DNA of 64,000 nucleotides from Streptococcus oralis ATCC 35037 (GCF_900637025.1 NZ_LR134336.1:1442001-1506000); one strand, 5' to 3'; positions 26,134 to 34,779 are shown, counted from the first letter of the stretch. The notes: generated from the letters alone by a model not told the origin. Made by a program: numbers and translations.

Positions 26134-26157
26134 AAAAGCGAGGATATCCTCGCTTTT
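26134..26157. terminator. Palindromic terminator
   Basis: A perfect 24-base palindrome, AAAAGCGAGGAT followed by its complement, with A/T runs on both sides; it follows the gene fragment at 26046-26128. Confidence 0.8.
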
Positions 26158-26342
26158 CTATTGTATAATCTTATTCTTTATTATCAATCATCAAACACTC
26201 CGCCTGTAAGCTGGTACGTGAGGTAAATGTGCTCCAAGGTTTTGACAATTCGCGTCACATGAAGTTATTTAAGCATCTTCTTTTCTTTTATTACCATTTT
26301 CTGTTATAATAAATTGTACTTCTAAAATAGAAAGGTCTTAAG

Positions 26343-27488
26343 ATGACAACTCTTATTAAACATAAACGTGTAGAATTTTCAGAACTTTTTTATGACTTAG
26401 TTTTTGTTTTTGCAATTTCAAAAGTAACTACTTTAATTGACCATCTTCATAACGGTATTTTGACTTGGAATTCTTTCCTTGATTTTCTCATTGCTACTTT
26501 GTTTCTCATCGATTCCTGGATGATTCAAACCGATTATACCAATCGCTATGGAAAGAACTCTTTATTTAACATAGTAATCATGTTTATCAAAATGGGAATT
26601 TTACTCTTTATAGCCAATATGATTGGACCTGATTGGCAACAATATTTTCATTATCTCTGTTGGGCTATTGGTACATTAACCCTTACCTTATTTTTTCAAT
26701 ATTTGGTTGAATTTTTTAGAAAATCAACCGATGATGCTAATCGGGAAAGTATCAAAGGTTTTCTATGGATAACAGGTCTAGGAAGTTTAGGATTCTATCT
26801 AGCAGCTCTTCTTCCTATTTACCTTAGAGTCTATATCTTATTTGCTAGTATTCTGCTAACATTTATTATGCCAAGTATCTTGCTTAATAAAGATAAGCAT
26901 TACCAGGTAAATCTCCCCCATTTAATCGAGCGCATCTCCCTTCTTGTCATTATTATGTTTGGAGAGATGATTACGGAGCTAGCTAACTTCTTTACAATCG
27001 AGAATTTCTCGATTTATTCGGTTCTTTATTTCATTATTATGATTTCTCTGTTCTTGTTTTATTTTGGTCAATTCGACCATGCTATTGATGAAAAATCTAA
27101 TCAAAAGGGACTATTTCTAATTTACAGTCACTATCCTATTTTCATTGGACTTATGATGATGACTGTATCGATGAGTTTTCTTCTGAATCCTGAAGCTAAT
27201 CGTCTCTTTGCAACCATCTTCTCTTATATCGGATTTGGCCTCTTTCAAGCTGCTGTCCTAGTAAATGGACCCTATAACAAACACTATCTTCGCTATTCGA
27301 AAAGTTACTACTGTGTCCAAGCGACACTCTATCTGGCTGCCTTGATTCTCTCTTTAATCTTTGCTTCTAATCCTATAATAGTAGTGAGTATAACAACCAT
27401 TTTAGCTCTAGCTATAGCCATTCATTTTATTTATTTTTATATGACACAGAATAAAAAATATTCCAAATCTAACTGGGAGTTATTTTAA
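26343..27488 (+). CDS. LtrA-family (low temperature requirement) membrane protein
   Basis: A 381-residue polytopic protein with about ten to twelve hydrophobic segments. The N-terminal motif VEFSELFYDLVFVFAISKVT (10-29) is the LtrA family hallmark, and ERISLLVIIMFGEMITEL near 197 is the second conserved block. Named after a Listeria cold-growth mutant; biochemical role unknown. It has a -10 TATAAT near 26305. It lies between the second and third copies of the tRNA-Lys 3' end repeat, so it is probably accessory. Confidence 0.87.
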   Translation: MTTLIKHKRVEFSELFYDLVFVFAISKVTTLIDHLHNGILTWNSFLDFLIATLFLIDSWMIQTDYTNRYGKNSLFNIVIMFIKMGILLFIANMIGPDWQQYFHYLCWAIGTLTLTLFFQYLVEFFRKSTDDANRESIKGFLWITGLGSLGFYLAALLPIYLRVYILFASILLTFIMPSILLNKDKHYQVNLPHLIERISLLVIIMFGEMITELANFFTIENFSIYSVLYFIIMISLFLFYFGQFDHAIDEKSNQKGLFLIYSHYPIFIGLMMMTVSMSFLLNPEANRLFATIFSYIGFGLFQAAVLVNGPYNKHYLRYSKSYYCVQATLYLAALILSLIFASNPIIVVSITTILALAIAIHFIYFYMTQNKKYSKSNWELF

Positions 27489-27530
27489 TGAGTTTATAAC
27501 ATAAAAAAGCTTTGGGAACCAAGGCTTTAT

Positions 27531-27640
27531 ATGATATCAATCACCGACCACGAAAATGTTTAGCTTACAGAACTGCTAGTGAAGCTCTAGAGGATGAGTT
27601 CGAGTAAATGTTGCACTTATTCTTGCAATTTATCATTTAC
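27531..27640 (+). mobile_element. IS30-family remnant (transposase C-terminus and right end)
   Basis: One frame reads YDINHRPRKCLAYRTASEAL then EDEFE and stop at about 27605-27607; N(N/H)RPRK.L.Y.T..E is the C-terminal signature of IS30-family transposases. The following TGTTGCACTTATTCTTGC resembles an IS30-type terminal repeat. The rest of the element is missing; upstream lies a degenerate copy of the tRNA-Lys terminator (about 27505-27530). Confidence 0.65.
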
Positions 27641-27805
27641 TTGATGCACGAACTCGATATTTTTTTCGTTAATTTGTTTTTGCCCCACTTTTGCCCCATT
27701 TTTAAATCCTGACATTGAAAATACCTAAATGTATTTCCCTAAAATCAGCTATATTTCAACATTTTTGTTTATTTTCAATATGAAAAGTTCTTACAAATTC
27801 ATGCA
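27641..27805. other. Intergenic scar region
   Basis: AT-rich, no gene. It contains TTTGCCCCACTTTTGCCCC at 27688-27706, resembling a stretch just after tRNA-Lys at 24840. It ends in the third copy of the tRNA 3' end. I read it as integration debris. Confidence 0.4.
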
Positions 27806-27852
27806 GGGGGCATAGAAATAGCAAAAAAGCCTTGTAAACCAAGGCTTTTTTG
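27806..27852 (+). repeat. Third copy of tRNA-Lys 3' end plus terminator
   Basis: CAGGGGGCATAGAAATAGC followed by AAAAAAGCCTTG-taaac-CAAGGCTTTTTTGC. It matches 24771-24825 and the truncated copy at 25729-25776. Confidence 0.75.
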
Positions 27853-27907
27853 CTTAAATTTTTAGGATATTCTGAGTCTAATATAGATGAAATTCTTTTC
27901 TCATAAT

Positions 27908-27934
27908 AAAAAAACGCTACATAGCGTTTTTTTA
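27908..27934. terminator. Terminator after the Mga-family gene
   Basis: AAAAAACGCTA-ca-TAGCGTTTTTT, a near-perfect palindrome that works in both directions. Confidence 0.85.
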
Positions 27935-27944
27935 TTATTCTTAG

Positions 27945-29426
27945 TTACTCATCTAGTCGAATAAACATCATTGCGTTAAGTAAGGAGATGAGTGCGACCG
28001 TATTAATATTATTGGAATAGATCAGTCTCTTGTTCTCAATTGGTGGAATAATAAAATTAGAAATAATAATGTCGAAAGGTGACTCTTTTAAAGAATCAAT
28101 TGATAGTTCTAATTCACTCCAAACCTCCAGTTCAAAATTGTTGCTGCAATAATAAGAAAGAGTCTCTGCTACTGATTTTGCATGATACTGATCAAAATTA
28201 CTCATGACTAAAACCTTTAATTTAGGTTGATTTTGTAAAAGATTTAACACTAAGTGTTTGCTATGGGTAATAAAAGTATAGCTCAAGTGATTGACTTTCA
28301 TTGAATTGTAATCCATATCCAAAGCCTCTAGATAATGTTCAATCCCTTCTTTCACCTCTGAAACAAAGCGAGGGAAAATATTTTGAAAGTTCTTGATTGT
28401 ATTGCCTTTTTGATCAAATAGGATAAACTCTGTCGATAATTCCTGCCGATGCAGATGTGCCGTATTATGCAGATGCCAGATCAGATTGTCCTTATTGTCT
28501 ACCTGGAGATTATACTCTCTTGATACCTGATCTACTAGATCTCCCAATAACTGATACGATTTTTTTACATAGCTGTCTGTTTTTGCATGGTTCAGAAATA
28601 CTTCTTCATCTATGAAAAACATTTTTTGAAAATAGGATACAAACAGTTGACCGATCACTTCTTTATTCAGAGAGATATGATATTCAGAGTCAAAGCTCGC
28701 TACAATCTCGTCAATTCCTTCTGCCTGCATGAAAGATTCCAACAATTGGTTGTTAAAAGAATTTTTCTCAACTTCCAAGAAATGACCAAACTTTATTCGG
28801 TATAAATTCGTAACAAGGAGCAACTTTAACATTCGTTGAGTTGCGAAATTGACTGGAAAGGCAGTTTCTTTATAGACCAGTGCCAACAACTTACACAAAG
28901 GTTCTACTGAAAAATCTTCAAATGGCCATTGAAGAAAATAATATTTCTCTGAAAAATACTGGGCAAAAAAGTAACGGATATCGATTTCATTTCCAGTGAT
29001 TCGAACTGGATTGAGGCTAATTTCAAAACGATATTGTTTCTTAATAATTTTATTAATGTGACTGATGATACGGTAAAACGAGGATGAACTGATATAAAAC
29101 TCTTTACAAATACTCTTAGCATCACATCCTTCATTAAAGAAGACAAATTCTAAAATTGAAAAGTGAGTTGAATGTTTAAAAAAATGGTGATAAACCATCT
29201 CAATATCACTATCATCGGTGTTAATGATACGGATGCCATTTGTTGAGGAATGAAACAGCAAGTCAGGAAAAGAAGATCTGACTTGAGACAAGTCATCTTT
29301 TACAGAACGTTCTGTACAGTGCAATAATTCTGCTAGTTCCGAAATATGAAACCAGCGTTTATTTTCAAATAGTAATTCTAACAATTCTAATTGTCTATGA
29401 CTTTTTTTCGATAATAAATCTCTCAT
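27945..29426 (-). CDS. mgaSpn: Mga-family virulence regulator (MgaSpn-like)
   Basis: A 493-residue regulator. N-terminal winged-helix regions cover about 1-140 (RWFHISELAELLHCTERSVKDDL is the first HTH; CKEFYISSSSFYRIISHINK the second). The central PRD-like part and a C-terminal EIIB-like region (LKVLVMSNFDQYHAKSVAETL, about 405-425; SPFDIIISNFIIPP) follow. In pneumococcus MgaSpn activates the divergent operon beside it, and the same arrangement is present here. PRD and EIIB-like domains suggest PTS-linked control. The protein appears intact. Confidence 0.93.
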   Translation of the reverse strand: MRDLLSKKSHRQLELLELLFENKRWFHISELAELLHCTERSVKDDLSQVRSSFPDLLFHSSTNGIRIINTDDSDIEMVYHHFFKHSTHFSILEFVFFNEGCDAKSICKEFYISSSSFYRIISHINKIIKKQYRFEISLNPVRITGNEIDIRYFFAQYFSEKYYFLQWPFEDFSVEPLCKLLALVYKETAFPVNFATQRMLKLLLVTNLYRIKFGHFLEVEKNSFNNQLLESFMQAEGIDEIVASFDSEYHISLNKEVIGQLFVSYFQKMFFIDEEVFLNHAKTDSYVKKSYQLLGDLVDQVSREYNLQVDNKDNLIWHLHNTAHLHRQELSTEFILFDQKGNTIKNFQNIFPRFVSEVKEGIEHYLEALDMDYNSMKVNHLSYTFITHSKHLVLNLLQNQPKLKVLVMSNFDQYHAKSVAETLSYYCSNNFELEVWSELELSIDSLKESPFDIIISNFIIPPIENKRLIYSNNINTVALISLLNAMMFIRLDE

Positions 29427-29639
29427 GTATAACTTTTCTTTCTTTATAATAAACTAAATGATTGTCTTTCAATCTTCATGCAATTATACCACACAGAGTG
29501 CATTTATCCTCTTACAACGACTTTTGCTTGTTATAAAAAGACTAGTCTAATCCCTTAGAAACTCAGAAGCATCAAGCTTTTCTTATTTATCTGTATCTAG
29601 AGTACGTGTTTACAGTACGGTTTTCAAGACGAACTATTA

Positions 29640-29666
29640 TGTTTCCAAGTTGAGATAGTATATAAT
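29640..29666 (+). promoter_or_regulatory. Promoter of the envelope-stress operon
   Basis: TATAAT at 29661-29666 lacks a good -35 at 17 bases, typical of an activator-dependent promoter. The 296-base divergent region upstream (29427-29722) would hold the MgaSpn activation site. The TATATAA start is about 55 bases before the GlsB gene. Confidence 0.6.
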
Positions 29667-29722
29667 TAGTTCAATCAAAGATGTTGATTCTTTGATTTAG
29701 AATTAGAAAAGGAGGATACACT

Positions 29723-29959
29723 ATGTTGTGGTCCATTATTGTAGGAGGTCTTATTGGTCTCATCGCTGGTGCAATCACTAAAAAAGGTGGTTCAATGGGA
29801 ATAATTGCAAATATCTTTGCAGGTCTTATCGGTTCATCTGTAGGACAATCTCTTCTCGGAAGCTGGGGACCTTCATTGGCTGGAATGGCTATTATTCCAT
29901 CAATCGTAGGTGCAGTGATTGTTGTTGCAGTCGTTTCATTCTTATTTGGTAAAAAATAA
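29723..29959 (+). CDS. GlsB/YeaQ/YmgE family small membrane protein
   Basis: A 78-residue glycine-rich protein with three hydrophobic segments (MLWSIIVGGLIGLIAGAI, IIANIFAGLIGSSVG, IVGAVIVVAVVSFLFG), the GlsB/YeaQ/YmgE pattern often labelled transglycosylase-associated. Such proteins accompany Gls24/Asp23 stress proteins. It is the first gene of the five-gene operon divergent from mgaSpn and starts after AAAGGAGG. Confidence 0.9.
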   Translation: MLWSIIVGGLIGLIAGAITKKGGSMGIIANIFAGLIGSSVGQSLLGSWGPSLAGMAIIPSIVGAVIVVAVVSFLFGKK

Positions 29960-30058
29960 GCATTACCTAGTAAGAAATTAAAAGTGATAAGCCATAATTT
30001 TGAATACTGTAGACGGGTAAAATTATGGTTTAAAGCTTTTCATTTGAAAGGATTTAAT

Positions 30059-30622
30059 ATGTCAAAATCAAAGAAAATACTGTTACTTATTTTCTGTATC
30101 TTAATCTTGACTATTTTCCTTCCTATTCTCATAGATTATCATCAGGTCAGTGATTTAGATATCCACTTATTCAGTTGGAGAGAACTCAACGCTGAATTCC
30201 TGATTGCTAGATATGTCTTTTGGGGGACACTTGTCCTATCTGTTTTAGTTTTAATTTCAATGTTAGTGATACTCTTTTATCCTAAACAATATTTAGAGAT
30301 TCAATTAGAGACTCAAGAAGATACATTAAAACTAAAAAATTCAGCTATCGAAGGCTTTGTTCGATGTTTGGTCATTGATCATCAGTTGATCAAAGAACCA
30401 ACAGTCCATGTAAATAGCCGCAAAAATAAATGTTTCGTTTATGTTGAGGGCAAAATTCTTCCTTCGGACAACATCTCAAAACGATGTCTTGTCATTCAGA
30501 ATGAAATAACTCATGGATTAAAGCAGTTCTTTGGTATTGAACGTGAGGTAAAACTTGAAGTTAAAGTTAAAGAAGTTGAACCTCAAAAAACGACCAAAAA
30601 GACTGTTAGTCGTGTAAAGTAA
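30059..30622 (+). CDS. amaP: AmaP, alkaline-shock protein membrane anchor
   Basis: A 187-residue protein with two N-terminal membrane helices (about 7-24 and 52-77), then a soluble part resembling the Asp23 fold (KLKNSAIEGFVRCLV, NKCFVYVEGKI), and a basic tail. AmaP anchors Asp23 at the membrane. The start at 30059 (MSKSKKILLL) follows AAAGGA; the frame is open to 29984 without a good ribosome site. It lies before DUF2273 and asp23 genes as in other Firmicutes. Confidence 0.88.
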   Translation: MSKSKKILLLIFCILILTIFLPILIDYHQVSDLDIHLFSWRELNAEFLIARYVFWGTLVLSVLVLISMLVILFYPKQYLEIQLETQEDTLKLKNSAIEGFVRCLVIDHQLIKEPTVHVNSRKNKCFVYVEGKILPSDNISKRCLVIQNEITHGLKQFFGIEREVKLEVKVKEVEPQKTTKKTVSRVK

Positions 30623-30632
30623 GGAAGTAAAA

Positions 30633-30803
30633 ATGGAATGGTTTAAAAAATACCAGTATCCAATTATTGCAGGTTTAGTAGGTGTCATTCTCGCTTGCTT
30701 TATCTTATCCTTTGGCTTTTTCAAAACACTATTTGTACTAATTTGTGGAGCCTTAGGAGCATTTGCAGGATACTATGTTAAGGAAAAATATTTAAATAAA
30801 TAA
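30633..30803 (+). CDS. DUF2273 small membrane protein
   Basis: A 56-residue protein, ATG at 30633, TAA at 30801-30803, after AAGGAAG. It reads MEWFKKYQYPIIAGLVGVIL, then a second hydrophobic run (TLFVLICGALGAFAGYYV) and a short basic end. This is the DUF2273 pattern: two helices, encoded between amaP and asp23. It probably belongs to the membrane-attached Asp23 complex. Confidence 0.88.
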   Translation: MEWFKKYQYPIIAGLVGVILACFILSFGFFKTLFVLICGALGAFAGYYVKEKYLNK

Positions 30804-30814
30804 AGGAGTCTCGT

Positions 30815-31399
30815 ATGTCAAACGTAGATAAAAATGTAGAAAAAAAAGATGTTGCTGTTGTTTCTCAAGATATTAAAGGGGAACTCACTTATGAAGACAA
30901 AGTAATCCAAAAAATCATTGGTCTTTCACTTGAAAAAGTACCTGGACTTTTGGATGTGGATGGAGGATTCTTCTCTAATCTAACAGAAAAAATTATCAAT
31001 ACAGATAATGTCACTCATGGTGTCAATGTTGAAGTTGGGAAAGAGCAAGTTGCAGTTGACTTGAACATTGTTGTTGAGTACCAAAAGAATGTCCCTGCTT
31101 TGTACAAAGAAATCAAAGATGTTGTTGTATCACAAGTTACAAAAATGACTGATCTAGAAGTAGTTGAAGTCAATGTGAATGTTGTTGATATCAAAACGAA
31201 GGAACAGCATGAAGCAGATTCAGTTAGCCTCCAAGACCGAGTAACTGACGTGGCTTCTTCAACAGGAGAATTTGCTTCAGAACAATTTGAAAAAGTGAAA
31301 TCTGGTATCGGTTCAGGTGTTGCTGCTGTTCAAGAAAAAGTAGGTGAAGGTGTTGAAGCCGTTAAGGGCGAAGCAAAGGAAAATGCTCGCGTACACTAA
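30815..31399 (+). CDS. asp23: Asp23/Gls24 family envelope stress protein
   Basis: A 194-residue protein. The Asp23 domain spans about 20-125 (GELTYEDKVIQKIIGLSLEKVPG; HGVNVEVGKEQVAVDLNIVVEY). The C-terminal tail is rich in Glu, Lys, Val and Ala and probably helical. Gls24/Asp23 proteins are abundant, respond to envelope stress and affect virulence in Gram-positive cocci. It follows the DUF2273 gene by 11 bases with AAAGGAG. Confidence 0.93.
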   Translation: MSNVDKNVEKKDVAVVSQDIKGELTYEDKVIQKIIGLSLEKVPGLLDVDGGFFSNLTEKIINTDNVTHGVNVEVGKEQVAVDLNIVVEYQKNVPALYKEIKDVVVSQVTKMTDLEVVEVNVNVVDIKTKEQHEADSVSLQDRVTDVASSTGEFASEQFEKVKSGIGSGVAAVQEKVGEGVEAVKGEAKENARVH

Positions 31400-31440
31400 T
31401 TCATCTAGTCTAAATCAATCAATTTAAAGGAGGCAGAATC

Positions 31441-31644
31441 ATGTCAACAGAAGAAAAACTAAATCAAGCAAAAGGTTCCATTAAAGAAGGTGTCGGCAAA
31501 ATGATCGGCGATGAAAAAATGGAAAAAGAAGGAACAGCTGAAAAAGTTGTTTCCAAAGTAAAAGAAGTTGCTGAAGATGCTAAAGACGCTGTCGAAGGCG
31601 CTATTGAAGGTGTTAAAAACATGCTTCACAAAGATGAAAAATAA
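31441..31644 (+). CDS. CsbD family stress protein
   Basis: A 67-residue, highly charged protein beginning [31 protein letters not shown]; the KG..KE..GK..GD..ME.EG pattern is the CsbD family. CsbD proteins are general-stress proteins of unknown mechanism. It is the last gene of the mgaSpn-adjacent operon; a terminator follows. Confidence 0.92.
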   Translation: MSTEEKLNQAKGSIKEGVGKMIGDEKMEKEGTAEKVVSKVKEVAEDAKDAVEGAIEGVKNMLHKDEK

Positions 31645-31681
31645 GGCTAAAAGTTAGCTGACCTTTTCATCTATAGTAGTC

Positions 31682-31712
31682 AAAAAGAGGACCGTAAATG
31701 TCCTCTTTTTTT
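31682..31712 (+). terminator. Terminator of the stress operon
   Basis: AAAAAGAGGAC (31682-31692) pairs with GTCCTCTTTTT (31700-31710). A weaker second hairpin with a T-run lies at 31769-31793. Confidence 0.9.
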
Positions 31713-31861
31713 GTAGATCGGATTCTAAACACGCTTCCCAATTTTCGTTAAAAGAAATTTTTAATAGGAAAAGCTCTGGTTTCAGGGCTTTTTACTTGTT
31801 TAAAATAATAGCTCCCTTTTAAAGAAAGAAAATTGAAAAGCTTGCACACTACTAGACTAGC

Positions 31862-32383
31862 TTATTTATCCACCACCTGAGCCTCAAATTGGGCTGGTTG
31901 GTTGTCTACATTGGTAATGGTGATCGTGTAGGGTTTGTTATTGGTGGCATCAAACACTTTTTCACCTTGGTAACTCACAACAACTCCATCTTTTTCTAAA
32001 TAAATATCTGCTTGGTTGTTTGGAAGTTCTTCATCCTCCTTGTCGAAACCATGGCTTTTTATAATTTTTTGTCCCTCTACTTCATAGTAAATATCACCAT
32101 TACTCTCACTCCAAACACTAGAGCCAGTTAATTTAATTTTACTTGAATCATTTTTCTTCAAGATGAAGATTGAATAGTATTCCAAATCTTGTGTTCTGGG
32201 ATTTACTCTTAAGTTGACGGATTGACCTGGTTGAAGAGTGTATTTGCCATAGTTCAAAACCGAAAGGACAAACCAAACTAGCAGCAAACTATACAAGACT
32301 CCTATAATTATTCGTGAGCGCCTACTTTTAAACAAAGGTAAAAGTAACACGAAAGAGACAATAAAGAGCAATTCTGTAAACAT
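31862..32383 (-). CDS. Small membrane protein with extracytoplasmic domain
   Basis: A 173-residue protein with two N-terminal hydrophobic segments (about 2-18 and 24-45) and a soluble, beta-rich domain (TLQPGQSVNLRVNPRTQ..., GDIYYEVEGQKI, KPYTITITNVDNQPAQFEAQV) that should face outside. I do not recognise the family. It is encoded just downstream of the frameshifted gene on the same strand. Confidence 0.7.
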   Translation of the reverse strand: MFTELLFIVSFVLLLPLFKSRRSRIIIGVLYSLLLVWFVLSVLNYGKYTLQPGQSVNLRVNPRTQDLEYYSIFILKKNDSSKIKLTGSSVWSESNGDIYYEVEGQKIIKSHGFDKEDEELPNNQADIYLEKDGVVVSYQGEKVFDATNNKPYTITITNVDNQPAQFEAQVVDK

Positions 32384-32452
32384 TCTTTTCCCCTTTTCTC
32401 ATCATCGTTGACATCCTGAACAGAGTCTCGCATCCATTTCTCACTAGTAACA

Positions 32453-32966
32453 TCAACCATACAAAGTCTGATACATCTTATCTAGAAAATCTTTCAACTC
32501 TTTTCGAACAATCTTTAACAGGCGTTCTTCTTCGGTTTGAGAAATCGTCACACTTTCTTTATTTTGATTACTGATATGAGAATAGTAACTACGTTTTAGG
32601 GTTAATTGATGATCTAAAATATAGTAGGCATTTATTTTTTCCTCATTTACCATTGTTTCAAATAAAACTGAGACTTCATCCCTGCCAGGATTCGACATTT
32701 TCAAATCAATGTCTCCTTTTATCCCTATCTCCATCCAAGCGAATGGCACCGTCGGGAGGAACAATATAGCCTGCTTTTCGCATGTCAGACGCATATTTCC
32801 CTGAATCCATTAAATGTTGTAAGACTGCTATATTGTCCTCTTCTTCAAAGGAAGTCTTTAATTGGAACCGTTCTTGGTGACTCTGATACTGAAAATAAAG
32901 AGTGATACCAACAACTAAGGCAAGTACAGAAGCAAGCAAGATTCGTATTTTTCTAGGTCTCGACAT
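32453..32966 (-). pseudogene. Membrane-anchored protein gene broken by a frameshift
   Basis: Two overlapping frames look like halves of one protein. The first (start 32966) gives MSRPRKIRILLASVLALVVG, an N-terminal anchor, and ends at 32706 after RLDGDRDK. The second frame continues GDIDLKMSNPGRDEVSVLFE to the stop at 32453. The switch falls at an A4 run near 32716-32719 (GAT AAAA GGAG); removing one A joins the frames as DKGDIDL. It may be a real inactivation, a sequencing error, or slippage. The family is not recognised. Confidence 0.65.
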
Positions 32967-33069
32967 GTTTATTTCCTCTATCTAATAAATCATAGAAGTC
33001 TTGTTTCTAACTTTGAAAGATAACTTCTTTATTCTTGAAAATCCTTGGGACTCTAGCACCATGTGACTG

Positions 33070-33525
33070 CTATCTGCCCTTTTTCATGATGTATTTTCGT
33101 ATAGGTGTTTCAACCATTTGAACGATTTCAAATCCTTCTTTTTGGTAAAGCTTGTAAGCTGTTTGATTTGCCTCGTAGACATTTAGAGAAATAGTGTCTA
33201 TGTCTTCATTTTCAAAGGCCAAACTAACAAATTTTCTTAAAGCCTGGCTACCTAAGCCTTGCCCCTGCTTCTGAGGGTTGATAAAAAATCTCCCGATATG
33301 AAGATTCCTGTCTTCTAGCCTGATTTTCTGGATAAGCCCCACAAACTCTTGTCCATCAAAGATTGAAAAGATTCCTTCCAAATCTTGCAAGATTTGAATT
33401 GTCAAGGGAAAAGGAATCATTGTTCCCATCCATTGTTCTTGAAAGGATTTGCCAAGGGAGTTAGACCATTGGCATACGAGCTGAGCATTTTCTGTGCTCA
33501 CATTTTCTTCAAAACGAATTGTCAT
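33070..33525 (-). CDS. GNAT-family N-acetyltransferase
   Basis: A 151-residue acetyltransferase. The acetyl-CoA motif is QKQGQGLGSQAL (about 90-101), preceded by IGRFFINP and followed by the C-terminal SLNVYEANQTAYKLYQKEGF. The substrate is unknown. It is divergent from the competence gene cclA, and the intervening 69 bases hold the com-box. Confidence 0.88.
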   Translation of the reverse strand: MTIRFEENVSTENAQLVCQWSNSLGKSFQEQWMGTMIPFPLTIQILQDLEGIFSIFDGQEFVGLIQKIRLEDRNLHIGRFFINPQKQGQGLGSQALRKFVSLAFENEDIDTISLNVYEANQTAYKLYQKEGFEIVQMVETPIRKYIMKKGR

Positions 33526-33579
33526 CTTGACCTCACCATCTTATCTATGTTTCTCCATTATACTACTTCTCCTATTTTT

Positions 33580-33587
33580 TACGAATA
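33580..33587 (+). promoter_or_regulatory. Com-box (ComX / SigX promoter)
   Basis: TACGAATA at 33580-33587 behind a T-run is the exact late-competence promoter element of streptococci. It ends only seven bases before the cclA ATG. Confidence 0.9.
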
Positions 33588-33594
33588 GATAAGT

Positions 33595-34257
33595 ATGATT
33601 GATCTTTATTTTTTTCTTGTCGGGAGCATTCTCGCTTCTTTCTTGGGTTTGATCATTGACCGTTTCCCTGAGCAATCCATTATTCGACCGGCTAGCTACT
33701 GCAATTCCTGTCAGACTCGCTTGCGACCCTTAGATTTGATTCCTATCCTTTCGCAGGTCTTCAATCGCTTTCGCTGTCGCTACTGCAAGATTCGATATCC
33801 ATTCTGGTATGCCCTCTTTGAACTCGGCTTAGGAATCCTCTTTCTAGCTTGGTCTTGGGGCTGGATTTCCTTGGGTCAAGTCATCCTCATCACTGCTGGT
33901 TTGACCTTGGGCATCTACGACTTTCGCCATCAGGAATATCCCTTACTAGTCTGGATGACTTTCCACCTAATCCTCATGGCTTTCTGTAGTTGGAATCTGG
34001 TTATGGTCTTCTTCCTTATACTTGGAATCATGGCCCATTTTATCGATATTCGCATGGGCGCAGGGGATTTTCTCTTTCTAGCTTCTTGTGCTCTCATCTT
34101 TAGCGCGACAGAATTACTCATCTTGATTCAGTTCGCTTCTGCGGCAGGCATTCTGGCCTTTCTCCTGCAAAAGAAAAAGGAAAGACTTCCTTTCGTGCCT
34201 TTCCTCTTACTTGCTGCGACTATAATAATTTTCTATCAGTTCTTATTAGTTTGTTGA
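33595..34257 (+). CDS. cclA: Type IV prepilin peptidase of the competence pilus
   Basis: A 220-residue membrane aspartyl protease that cleaves and methylates ComG-type prepilins for DNA uptake. The cytoplasmic zinc-type cysteines are Cys36/Cys39 and Cys61/Cys64 (CNSC, CRYC). Catalytic aspartates lie in GIYDFRHQEYP and in MGAGDFLFL (GxGD). It is driven by a com-box seven bases upstream, so the mRNA may be almost leaderless. The last about 15 codons differ from a second cclA-like 3' end found at 35711-35797. Confidence 0.92.
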   Translation: MIDLYFFLVGSILASFLGLIIDRFPEQSIIRPASYCNSCQTRLRPLDLIPILSQVFNRFRCRYCKIRYPFWYALFELGLGILFLAWSWGWISLGQVILITAGLTLGIYDFRHQEYPLLVWMTFHLILMAFCSWNLVMVFFLILGIMAHFIDIRMGAGDFLFLASCALIFSATELLILIQFASAAGILAFLLQKKKERLPFVPFLLLAATIIIFYQFLLVC

Positions 34258-34701
34258 ATTGGGAACCCAAAGCTCAACTTCTGCATCCATGGGATTACCG
34301 TTTAAAAGTATTTCTAAGATAATTCCATCATTGTAAAGCGAACTATATTCTCCCTCAAAAAAGTTATCCTCCAATTTATCAAACAAGAGTCTTGATTTAT
34401 CACCACTGGCTGAGCTTACTAAATAATCTTTCTCTGGGACAAGAATGCTTTCGTAACCTGCCACAGCATTATTTGCCACAACTCCTGCGTAGTATTGTAT
34501 ACCATCTTTATGAGGAACTATCAAAGCATAGCCTCTTTTATCTATGGAATGGGGCATCAATTTTCCTAGCATTCCTTCTTTAAATAACTGAGTATAGAAT
34601 GCCGTTTTCTCTTTAGAATAGTGATGTTCATGAACTGTAGTTCCTTCTATCAAAATACTCTTGCCAACTAAGGTAAACGATGGTTTAGTTTGATGTTTCA
34701 T
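34246..34701 (-). CDS. GyrI-like effector-binding domain protein
   Basis: A 151-residue protein with a fold-like pattern of GyrI/AraC effector-binding proteins (FTLVGKSILIEGTTVHEHHY near the N-terminus; ILEILLNGNPMDAEVELWVP at the C-terminus). The start at 34701 follows AAAGGAG; the frame is open to 34752. It is divergent from a WYL regulator across 78 bases holding a perfect 24-base operator, so the regulator probably controls it. Its stop overlaps the cclA 3' end. Confidence 0.72.
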   Translation of the reverse strand: MKHQTKPSFTLVGKSILIEGTTVHEHHYSKEKTAFYTQLFKEGMLGKLMPHSIDKRGYALIVPHKDGIQYYAGVVANNAVAGYESILVPEKDYLVSSASGDKSRLLFDKLEDNFFEGEYSSLYNDGIILEILLNGNPMDAEVELWVPNSTN

Positions 34702-34742
34702 TATATGAACTCCTTTCTTTATGGTATAATCATAACAAAAGT

Positions 34743-34766
34743 AATATGACAACTATCTGTCATATT
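34743..34766. promoter_or_regulatory. Palindromic operator between divergent genes
   Basis: AATATGACA (34743-34751), six-base spacer, TGTCATATT (34758-34766): a perfect 9+9 inverted repeat just before the ribosome site of the WYL regulator and near the -35 region of the divergent gene. Confidence 0.75.
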
Positions 34767-34779
34767 TAAGGAGAAAATT

